DNA of 64,000 nt from the NCBI RefSeq assembly GCF_009389715.1, contig NC_052399.1, positions 30,327,146-30,391,145 of the forward strand, given 5' to 3'. The notes under the pieces are model-generated. The model was not told the DNA's origin. It did not search any database and saw only the letters and a list, made by a program, of their open reading frames with translations. Below are positions 50,858-60,424 of the stretch, in pieces. The translations under genes and the position numbers were made by a program. The stretch's first letter is position 1. The number at the start of each line of letters is the position of its first letter. The stretch is from Phoenix dactylifera (lineage: Eukaryota > Streptophyta > Magnoliopsida > Arecales > Arecaceae).

Positions 50858-51991
50858 TTAAAGTTCATTCTGTTGGTTCTCTTCAAGAACTCCTTCCAAG
50901 CTCGTAGTAGCATTAGATGGAAATGCTGCATCTTCTTCCTAAAGAAAAAATCAACAGAATAGAAGTTGCATAAAATAATATCCATGTGTTGAATACTAGT
51001 GTGCACCACACTATACCATACAAAATATCCCATGTCAAGTTGTCATCAAAGAATTGCACATATTCTGTATCTTAAGGTTACATAAATGACTTCGTTTGAC
51101 AAGATCTCACACTGTAATATAGCTTACAGACACAATGGCAGATTACAATATGTATCAATTAGTCACTAGTTGCTATTCTCAAGCTTCAAGATGCTAGTTA
51201 AAGGTTCGGAACTTATCAGTATATGGTGAAGCAAATATTCTTGACATTGTTTATCAAGGATTAACAATTTGCACCCAAGAATTTATAGTAATTTCTCCGT
51301 TTATAAATCTATTGTAAATTTCAAAAGTTCAAACATATTTCTCGTGATGCAAAATAAAACATACTAAAAATGACATATAATTCTTCCTGTAGATCGTTAA
51401 ATATCTCCTAGATTGCAAATTTGTGTCTCTTCACATATCAGCATGTCCAAGTCCTGGCGTATCATGGCACAAAATGCCTCCAGACAAATCCAGGCAGAAC
51501 ACACAATGCAGAGCACCTTGTAAACAATCAACTGACCAACCATTTCTCTCAATTTCGCCATAAACAATAGAAAAGTTCGAATCTTTTAAACTTTTTCGCA
51601 GTCAAAAAGGTAAAATCAGCACGCTAAACAAAGAACACAAGAATGATTTCTAAGAAGTAAATTGATTGCTCGATAGCAGCAAACCTTCGAGCACAGGCAG
51701 CGAGGTATCCGTGATAACAATTTCTCGTTCTCCGTCTCCAAGTCTTGAGTTTATTCGTAAAGGAATTTGATTAGGGCGCGGAAGAGAAAATCTCCGAATC
51801 TGGACTTCTATCGAGCATAAAGAATGCGGGAATGGGGGACCGCAGCGAGCCGAAGGGTTTAGGGTTGTACCTCGACCCGGTTGCGGCTAGAGGCCAATTG
51901 GGATTGGACATACTGCGACGAGATCATGGTCTTTCGATACCTCCATCGGAGGGTCCTGAACGCCGTATCGGAGGCCACCCCCCGTCGCCAT
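50858..51991 (-). pseudogene. Putative minus-strand gene, first and last exon only
   Basis: A candidate first exon (51991-51871) starts at an ATG in strong context (GGCCATGGCG). It has a donor GTACAACC at 51870. After a run of six Gs the frame reads VASDTAFRTLRWRYRK then SQYVQSQLASSRNRVE, which looks coding; but the ATG itself is one base out of that frame. A candidate last exon (50938-50858) follows a textbook T-rich acceptor and reads EEDAAFPSNATTS, then LEGVLEENQQNEL and stop. Internal exons were not identified. I recognise no family. The frame conflict at the G run could be a real lesion or a sequencing error. A LINE begins about 50 bp upstream of the ATG, so the promoter is probably displaced. 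Confidence 0.3.
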
Positions 51992-52043
51992 GGCCGCCGT
52001 CCGCTTCCAACTGCGAGAAGCGCCTCTTCAAAGGAGCCCGACC

Positions 52044-52334
52044 GGAGGCTCCTATTGGAGAGATCCTGGACGGGGGTGTGCAGGAGGGCATGATTAGGTA
52101 CATTGGGGTTCTCATCACTGGCCGGCGCCCTTGGCAGAGAAATTGTTCCGAGATTAAGCTGACCATCAGACGTAGGCCAGCGGGATGGCAGTTGGATGCT
52201 CCCTTCCTGATGGGTTATATCATTCTGGTACGGTTAGTTTTGAGTCCGATTCCGGTGTACTTATTGGCGAATACTCAATGCTGATATCTCTGTTGAGGGC
52301 TTTAGAGCAGCTGTTTAAAGGCTTCATATGGAGT
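52044..52334 (+). mobile_element. LINE retrotransposon, left part (reverse transcriptase C-terminal relic)
   Basis: Frames read RRPAGWQLDAPFLMGYIILVR, then VLSPIPVYLLANT, then in another frame LLRALEQLFKGFIW. This is the usual order after the reverse transcriptase core of plant L1-type LINEs. At least one frameshift (about 52270) breaks it. The 5' edge is estimated; the endonuclease and catalytic RT core are missing, as expected for 5' truncation. The right part resumes at 56481 after the hAT insertion. Confidence 0.75.
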
Positions 52335-52446
52335 CAGGGGCGGCCCGATACAATTGGAGGCCTAAGGCGAAGTTTCTAAGAAAGACCTTTTTTTTTTTTA
52401 ATAATAATAATAATAAATTTTAATAAGTGCAAAATATTTTAAAAAT

Positions 52447-54973
52447 TTATTTAAAAATAATCCGTCTAGCTTTTTGAGATGCAAAATTGCTAATCAAACT
52501 TTTGTACTCAAGATTCATTAAAATACTATTTTCAATCGATAATATAGCTAATCCATTTAATCTTTCTTGTAACATGGTTGACCGCAAATAAGATTTTATC
52601 AACTTTAATTTTGAAAAACTTCTTTCAGCAGAAGCAACTGTTACAGGTATTGTTAACAATATCCTGTAAGCAATGCATGCATTTGGAAAAGAATCTGTTT
52701 TTTTAATAAAACTTAAAGTATCAATAGGAGTACTAGTTTCTATTTGTAAAATTTCTTTTAAAACGTTTAACTCTGAAAACAGATCAAGACCATCAATATC
52801 AGAATATTCACCGTGCTTTAAATAGTTTTCAAGATTAAGACAACATATTTTCAAATTCTCTTCATTCAAAGATTTTAATTTTTTAAAATTAAATAAAAAA
52901 CTAAAAATATCTTCATATATAGTGAATTGTTCAAACCTACTTTGAATTGAAGAAATAGCTTGATCTACTATATATAAAAAGTAATCAATTCTAAAAGATT
53001 CTTCAGCTGATCTTGGTGTCTCATCATCAGTATTTTCATCAAATTGTTTTTTTCTACGGATCACACGTTTTTCACGAAATGTAGGTTCTATTTCCATTTC
53101 ATTTGCAATTTCTTTAGATGAATTCAAAGCATTCATAAATCCATTTTCTCTATAACTTTTAAATAAGAAAGAAGACCTTTTAATTGATCTATAGCAACAT
53201 CAATATGCATGTCTTCAGATTGTAAAATCTTACTAACTGAGTTAACAGCAAACAATATATCGTACCAAATATTCATGCCTAATAAGAATTCAAAATTTTC
53301 AATCTCATATGTAGCTAAGCATATGGCTTCACTCTTTATTTTAGGATCTTCACTAGTCTCTGCTAATTGAACTAAGGCATCTCTTATTTTAGGAGCTTGA
53401 TGTTTAATTGCTTTGACACTTTCAATACGACTTTCCCAACGTGTCTGTGACAAAGGTTTAAGAGTTAATGTAGATACATAATCTTGTAAAATTTTCCATC
53501 ATTTTGTAGAAGAAGAAAATAAGGTATAAATTCGTTGTATCACTCCAAAAAAAGATATAGCCTTAGGACATGAGTTAGCGGTATCACATAATACTAAATT
53601 CAAATTATGACATCCACATGGTGTGTAAAATGCTCTAGGATTTATATCTAATAATCTTCTTTGTACACCTTGATGTTTTCCTTTCATATTAGATCCATTG
53701 TCATACCCTTGTCCTCTTATATCATTAACCTCAAGTTTATGTTTTTCTATTATATTTATAAGTTCATTAAAAAGGCCCTTTCCAGAGGTATCATCTACTT
53801 CTAAAAATTCTAAAAAATATTCTTCTACTTTTACTGGACTTGTTGAAGTATCCACACATCTTAAAACTAGGGTCATTTGTTCCTGATGGCTTGCATCAGG
53901 AGTGCAATCAAGTATTACAGAAAAGTATTTTGCTTCTTTAATCTTTTTAATTATTATAGCTTTAATTTCAGACGCTAATATTTGAATCAATTTATTTTGA
54001 ATATTATGACCTAAATAATGATTGTGAATTTCACCATGTTGAATGCGTCGAACATGTTCTTGCATTACTGGATCAAATTCTGCAATCATTTCAATAAAAC
54101 TTAGAAAATTTCCGTTATTGCTTTGATAGATCTTTTCATTCTTTCCTCGAAATGCTAAATTATTTTTTGCAAGATTTTTTACGACAGCAATAATTCTCAA
54201 TAGAACTTTTTTCCAATGATCCTTCTCTTGGTTTATTTGTTCCTGGAGACTTTTATCAATTGTTTTATTTTTTAGCAATCTTACTTCTACATCAATCCAC
54301 CTATTCATACTAATGATATGTTCATTAGTTGTTTCATGACTTTTAAGCTTGATACCTAGATTTTTCCAATCCCTACTTCTTTCATTGACTAATTGACTCG
54401 TGCTAGACTTTGAATCAAATAATTACAACAAAAACAATATACCCTATCCAAATCCTTCGAATACACTAACCATCTTCTATCATATTTTTCGCCATTAGGT
54501 AACTTACGAATGTAATATATAGTAGAAAAGTGTCTATTATTTTCATCCCTAGGAAAATGAAGATCATAATCTCTAATTGGACCTCTTTCCACTAATAGAT
54601 CTCTCAACTTTGTATCAATATTTTTCCATCGACCAGGATCATATATATTTATAGGAATAGAACTAGTTTCATTAAACTCTACACTATCCTTATTTATCCT
54701 ATCTTCATCTAATTTCTTATTATGTTCTTCACTAGATATTGTTTCAGTAGATATTTGAATACTACTATAAATCTGGTTGTCAATCTCATTTTGTTTCATT
54801 CTTTTTATGTCATCTTCCAACTCTATTTCGTTCTGAGTTGAGCTTGATGTAATGTTTTGTTTATTTGTGACAATAAATCTATCTAAAGCACCTTTTTGAG
54901 ATTGAATGAGTTTTTCGATTTTTCTTTTCTTTTTGAGTTTTTCATACCCACATTCAAATTTTCTATTAGACAT
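52447..54973 (-). pseudogene. hAT transposase, TTF-type/zf-MYM1-like, inactivated
   Basis: Read from 54973 downwards: a Lys-rich N-terminus, then a TTF-type zinc-finger region (IYDPGRW, ERGPIRDYDLHFPRD, YYIRKLPNGEKYDRRWLVYS, DRVYCFCC). A DUF4371-like catalytic region follows, with [26 protein letters not shown] and [12 protein letters not shown]; a linker comes next. Last is the hAT C-terminal dimerisation segment (PNACIAYRILLTIPVTVASA, ERSFSKLKLIKSYLRSTM). These are the DDE-type residues expected of hAT transposases. Three lesions break it: a one-base loss near 54420 just after the CFCC motif, an in-frame TGA near 53497, and a one-base loss near 53155. It has no function as it stands, but pieces of about 190-270 aa remain open. 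Confidence 0.9.
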
Positions 54974-55079
54974 TTGAATCTAAAAATAATATTATCAAAC
55001 AAAATAATTAAGACAATTACTACAAACAAATGAAAATGGAATAGAGTTGAAAATGATAAAACCCGAAATGTCAATAGAA

Positions 55080-55193
55080 GCGGTGTCGGATTCGACGACG
55101 AACTCAAGTCCCAACAAGCGGTGCCGGACTCGACGATGAACTCAAGTCCCGACAAGCGGTGCCGAACTTAATGGCGAGAAGGGGTGCCGAAGC
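55080..55193. repeat. Three-copy 38-bp tandem repeat inside the hAT element
   Basis: Units start at 55080, 55118 and 55156 with GCGGTGYCG. They share CGACGAACTCAAGTCCC-type sequence, and the third is partial. They lie about 110-220 bp upstream of the transposase start, where subterminal transposase-binding repeats often occur in hAT elements. Confidence 0.8.
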
Positions 55194-56480
55194 TAATGTC
55201 AACTTTAATGGAGACCCTAGACATGAAAAGCTATTATCAATTTTTAAGAATAGACATAAAAATTTATTTTCAAGAATCCGACAATAAAAATTTTGATAGC
55301 ATTGAAAATTTGAAATGTAAATAGTAAAGTGGAAATGGGTGCAAAATGAAGCTATGTAACAGACTAACAGAGAGTACATCATGATATTAAATTCAAGAAT
55401 GTTAATTGTAGTTTTTACATCATTAATTGTAACACTAAAAACAGGGTACTAAACTTTTCACCAATTGAAAAGGGGGAAATTAGCTAGAAATTAGCTAACC
55501 TAGATATCCACATCCAATAATAACCCAACAGAATCTGACTAGGGAAAGAACACAAACAGAATTATGCTTCATTAATCATTATCTACCCTTTATAAATACT
55601 AGTTATTTCTTCATCCCATAATCAAATACTTAACGAAAAACCTAAATACCATTAAGGCATTAAACTTTCAGTTTGGAGAAACAGGGGCGGAACCGCCGAC
55701 CGCGGAGGCACAGAGCCAGAGCGGCAGAGGGTGGAACCGTGGAACTGGAGAAGCCGGGAAGGAGAAGTGGAGTCTTGGAGAACAAAGAACTCACCGAGTG
55801 GTCCGAGTGACCGAGTCCCCTGACACCTGGAGGCTGGAGAGGCCGAGAGGGCGGAGGGCCGAGAAGGAGAACTGGAGAAGAGACGCCGTCAAGAACCGAG
55901 TTATCGGGGAATAGGAACTCAGGAAGCCGGGAAGGAAGACCTCTCGAGTCTTGACTCTTGAGTCAAGAACCGAAGAAGAGCTGCTGAAGGAAGAACACGA
56001 ACTCAAGGATGAAGATTCGAAGAAGAAGACGATGTCGGCCGTCCTCTTTAGTTATTTGGGATTCTGGTGTCGGTGAGACGGTGACTACGGGCTACGCCGC
56101 TACGGCTAAGATTTAAGAAGAAGACGGTGGCGGACCGGCGGTGCCAGGCGGATGGACGGATGGTTGGATGGAGAAGACGGGCTAGTGGGGCTACGCTGGG
56201 CGGCTGGGGCCTGGGCAGCTGGAGAAGACGGGCTATGGACGGGGGATGGCTAAGATGTCTTGTCGGGCGGTAGGCCGTAACTCGTAAGCCCTATCCCCGT
56301 TGCCCGATGCCGGTTGCCGGTCGTCGGATCGTTGGTCGCTGCCGCCTGCCCGTTGGTCATTGCCTGCTAGTCGCTGGAGGAGGAGCTTTCCCAGAGGCGG
56401 AGCCGCGGACGCCGGAGGCCTTCCTTTGGTCCGAGGCCCTAGGCGACCGCCTCGATCGCCTAGGGCTCGGACCGGCACTG

Positions 56481-58135
56481 TATGGGGTAGGCGAGAGGGA
56501 ATATGAGGTATTCATCTGGTGGCTTGGGAGGTTGTCTGTCAACCTCTTAGACATGGAGGTTTGGGGGTTCTGTCACTGTTGACGCAGCGGGAGGTTCTAG
56601 CAGCATAGCGCGCCGCCAGGTTTTTTCTGGAGCCGGATAGTCTGTAGTGCACCCTGTTGAGGGTGAAGTACGGTGCCCACTCGATGCGGGAGGAGCTCGA
56701 AAATGGGCACCAGTGTTTCTTCATTTGGTGGAAGATCTGTTCTTCTACCCGCTCAGTATATTTGGTGATCAGGTAGATGGTTGGTAATGGACAGTCCATT
56801 GACATTATGAAGGACAGGTGGCTGGCTGGACTACCGCTTTGCAGGATGCCGACGATGGTCGACTCTGCGAGACTGGCTAGACATAGAGTCAGTGATCTGA
56901 TGGTCTCTGGCGAGGGCCGATGAGATGAGGTCATGATCAGGGAGGTTTTTGAGACACAGTTAGTGGAGCAGTTACTTGCCACTCCGATCCCTCAGGATGG
57001 GCTGGACATGCAGGTGTGGGCAGTGATTGGGTCAGCCAGGGTGAGGGCAGCTGACATATAGGTATTGATGGGGGGGGGTGTCGCCCAGGCGTTGTGATGG
57101 CAGGTGGATTTGGAGGATGCGGGCTCACCCCCGGGTGGCATTGTTCATTTGGAAGGTGGTCAAGGATTGCCTGCCGACCAGAAATATGTTGGCTAGGAGG
57201 AGAATTAGGGTTTCTCCGATGTGTGTTGACTGCTCGAATTTGGTGGAGATTATCAGTCGTATTATTTGAGTGCCCACGGGCAGCTCAGGTTTGGAGGAGG
57301 GCATCCTTCCCCTTACCGGAGCTTGGTTTTGGTATGGGGGACTTTTTACGGCGGGTGAGGACTGTTCTACGATCGTCGAGCACTACAGATTGGGGTATTG
57401 TTGCGGTCTACTTGGCGTATCATATCTGGTTAGACAGGAATGCCAGAGTCTTTGAGGGAAGGAGCGCTCTCCTGAGGTCTGTTGTAGAGCAAGCTCTCCG
57501 TCAGGCAGTGGAGATTGTTGAGGTTGCTGAGTCTGACTCATCTGCGATGACTAGGGACATCTAAGACCCCCTCTCCGCTACCACAGACCCCAGGTTTGTC
57601 TTTGTTTCTTAAAAGCCTCCACCTCTTGGCCATCTAAAGGTGAATTTCAATGCGAGTCTGCCCGTCGGTGATGATCGAGCGGGAGTGGCATTTGTCATCA
57701 GAGATCATGATGCCAGGCTGATTGCAGCAGGAGGTTGTAGCTCTTTCGAGGCATCGATTTTTGGGGCGGAGCTGAGGGCAGCATGGGAGGAGTTTTTCTA
57801 TGCAAGATATGTTCTGCAAGCTGGTTGTATCATTCTGGAGGGGGACTCAGCCTCCTTGATGGCGCGCCTTAGGGAGGAGGGGCGAGAGGCGGTGGAGTAC
57901 TCGCTTCTGGGCGACATTTGCCGAATGTATGGGAGTGCCAGGCTCTCCAGGTCAGGCATGTCTTTCGGAAAGCAAAGCAGGCTACTGACTGGGTCGCGTT
58001 CTTCGCTGCGCATCATTCGGAAGAGTTTTTTTGGACTCAGCAGTCTTCCGTTCCTTTTACTTTGTGTAGCTTGCTTGATTATGATGTAGCTGATTGTACT
58101 CATGCTAGAGCTGTGAGCAGCCAATATTATATATG
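56481..58135 (+). mobile_element. LINE retrotransposon, right part (RT tail, zf-RVT and RNase H relics)
   Basis: Directly after the hAT target duplication the frames read HLVAWEVVCQPLRHGGLGVL, then YGAHSMREELENGHQCFF and WLVGNGQSIDIMKDRWLAGLPL, the usual end of a plant LINE RT domain. A zf-RVT domain follows (FIWKVVKDCLPTRNMLARR, CVDCSNL, FECPRAAQVWRRA; frameshift near 57265). From about 57625 comes an RNase H-like domain with VNFNASLP, AELRAAWEE and ILEGDSASLM. The first acidic residue of the usual FDGS/FDAS is Asn here. Several stops and frameshifts make it dead. An AT-rich simple repeat follows the 3' end. Confidence 0.82.
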
Positions 58136-58282
58136 ATACTATAATTGTATATATTGTACTATACTAGTATATACAATACTATACTAGTATATACTAAACT
58201 ACACTAGTATGTACTATAGTTTATATACTAGTATATACTATATTATACTAGTATACACAATACTATACTATACTATATTTGC
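58128..58282 (+). repeat. TATACTAG-type low-complexity tract
   Basis: Variants of 'tatactagtata' and 'actatact' repeat for about 150 bp directly after the LINE RNase H relic. It could be the LINE's A-poor tail expanded as a microsatellite, or local simple-sequence DNA. Confidence 0.7.
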
Positions 58283-58289
58283 GCTTCTT

Positions 58290-60060
58290 ATTATTTTTCT
58301 CAATTTTGGTGCGTAAGGTCATTGTGATTATCTAACTGATGCGAAATGGAAGTATAAATCAGTCACAAATCCCTCTACTTGACCTCAAGCAAAAGTAGAA
58401 ATCCACTCCACCCTCCCCTCTTCAGCCATTCATGAACTTAAATTGGTCATTCTTCACATGTGCAATGCTTGTGATTGTTTTTTTCCTGTCCACAAGATCA
58501 TAGTCATCCATGCATTCAATCAATCCCATTTGCATGGAGGTGCCTGTAAATAGCGGGCTCATAAATTCCATATGTTGGTTCTGATTAATCCAACTAAGGG
58601 TAGGGGCACCTTGGGTTGGAGTCATGTTCAATGCTTGTGGTGAAAATGGAAAAAATATCAGTCACCGTGACCTATGCCACATTCTTTCGATAACATGCAA
58701 ATCTAAAAGAAGAAAACAACAATTGTAGATGAACTGTTGGCCTGCAAATTTGGCTCCACATGTGATGCATCTGATATTATTTCCTACAAAAAGGTTTTGG
58801 TAGCATAACTCAAAATATCACTCACATGGCCTCTCTAAATATGTGTTCAATTTTCCCGAGCAAAAAATGTGTGTCTTGATTAGTTGCATTCTTTCTTCTT
58901 CATCATCATCATCATCATCATCATCATTTTTTGTGCTAAGCACAGATAATTTTCTAGCTGATAATGAGACATTATAGTTGCAACTGTGAAAGAAAAAGTT
59001 ATATTTTTGGTGATAAGCCCATAGATTATTTCCTAGCTGATAATGAGACATTATAGTTGCAAATGTGAAAGAAAAATATGGATGAGTAAATTATGTTTGT
59101 TTATGAGAAAATAGTTATTGAGCCTGACTAAAGACATGTTCTTAGACAATGAAAGGGGCTACTTAGGTGTGCAAATGTTAGGAAAGTTGGGCCCTCAGCA
59201 TGACAACTTTTTGGTAATTCTACAGGGCTCCTTTTTTTCTTTATGGATACTAGCAATTCTCATGTGATTTGGCTTGACAATATAGGTATAACTTGCATGT
59301 GCTCGATATCGGCACCCAAAGCATTTTCCAACTAAATTGTCTTGCTCCTCTAATTGGAGATATTATACCCTACACGATATGCACTATATAGTAGTGCACC
59401 ATGCTAATCACCTTATCTTATTTTTTATAGACCCAATTTATTATGCGCCTATCTCGATGATCACCTAAAAAAAAGAACAAAGTGATTGGCCTAGTGCATG
59501 GCCACGTTGTTTAGGGCCCCCTAATTGTTGGCCTCAATGTGATGGTACATAGACATTCACTGCATGTATAATCTATAGTTAACATAAAACCAAAACTGCA
59601 AAGAGAGTGTAACATGCATGCTATGCTCTGGCCTATATGTATACTAGAGATTTTTTGACATAAATATTCCAAGCTTACCAAAAAAAGAACAACAAATATT
59701 ATAAGTTTTAACATAACTTCCAAAAAAAAAAGTTGAGCAACCAACCTGTCCCTGCTCCTCCCTAGAATCCAAAATTAGAATCTTCACGAATCACCTCCTA
59801 GTTGTCCCCAACTGGCTTTCTCCTTCTGTTTGGAGCTCTTAATTCCCTTCCATTTGAATTCCTAGTATCGCCAAGCAGCTCAACGCGTGCCCCCAAACAA
59901 TCTCCAATCTCTATGGCACAATTTGATTGGTGCACTCCAGGCCCGGTTGGAATTTGGGCGACCCATGAGATGCCACATCATTGCCATGCTGGACTTGACA
60001 TGTGGGGTAGCTCCTTGGGCCGCGTAACCTCTCTCTCTAAATTTCCGAGCGACAAACCCC
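58290..60060. other. Intergenic DNA with short simple repeats
   Basis: No exon is recognised. It contains an (ATC)n run at 58901-58927 and a 53-bp direct repeat (58945-58997 and 59024-59076, 'ctagctgataatgagacatt'). The last 300 bp form the distal promoter of the ammonium transporter gene; a TATA-like GTATAAGG at 60060-60067 is a candidate core element. Confidence 0.45.
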
Positions 60061-60147
60061 GTATAAGGAAGTTAACAAAATAGTTGCCCTCGTCCCGTGA
60101 ATCTCCTTAGTTTCCGGAAGACGGCCGCCTGGTGCCAGTTGTCACAA

Positions 60148-60321
60148 GGTTTGGGTCGTATCTTTCGCGCGAAAAAACGGTCGGCTTCTTTCGCGACCCT
60201 AACCGTTGGATCGCATCTTACACACCTTTCAAAGCACTTCAATCTCGTTCCTTCTCTATCTGCACAGCTCTCGATGCGGCTATTGTGTGATCCAACGGTT
60301 GATGTCGCGAAAGGAAAGGGA
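60148..60321 (+). mobile_element. Truncated MITE in the ammonium transporter leader
   Basis: The left half GGTTTGGGTCGTATCTTTCG through AACCGTTGGATCGCAT matches the (reverse-complemented) right arm of the MITE at 46701-46910. The inner right arm 'gtgatccaacggttg' and 'gtcgcgaaag' is present, but the outer right terminus is missing. It lies about 100 bp before the start codon and carries two upstream ATGs (60274, out of frame; 60302, in frame). Confidence 0.75.
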
Positions 60322-60343
60322 ATCATTCCTCCGCATCTTCGAT

Positions 60344-60365
60344 TCTTCTTCTTCTTCTTCTTCTT
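60344..60365 (+). repeat. (CTT)n microsatellite in the ammonium transporter leader
   Basis: About seven TTC/CTT units 60-80 bp before the start codon, typical of plant 5' UTRs. In the frame of the upstream ATG at 60302 they encode a Ser run. Confidence 0.9.
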
Positions 60366-60424
60366 TTCTCGTCTTGGAGAAGAGAAGGGAAGGCCAAAGA
60401 AAGGAAAGGAGAGGAGAATCGAAG

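Larger units (their letters stand above)
52335..56480 (-). mobile_element. hAT DNA transposon, full length, 4146 bp
   Basis: The left end CAGGGGCGGCCCGA and the reverse complement of the right end (CAGTGCCGGTCCGA) match at 11 of 14 positions. Flanking octamers TATGGAGT (52327-52334) and TATGGGGT (56481-56488) are an 8-bp target duplication with one mismatch. Removing the element and one duplication restores the LINE reading F-I-W-G. It encodes a broken minus-strand transposase (52447-54973). The 5' 1.5 kb (54974-56480) is non-coding, with a 38-bp tandem repeat and a GC-rich subterminal zone containing the palindrome 'gccctaggcg...cgcctagggc'. Confidence 0.88.

Noticed and set aside
55681-55695. 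CAGGGGCGG at 55682 as the hAT right terminus
   Set aside because: Same orientation as the left terminus and no 8-bp duplication; the inverted end with a matching octamer is at 56480.
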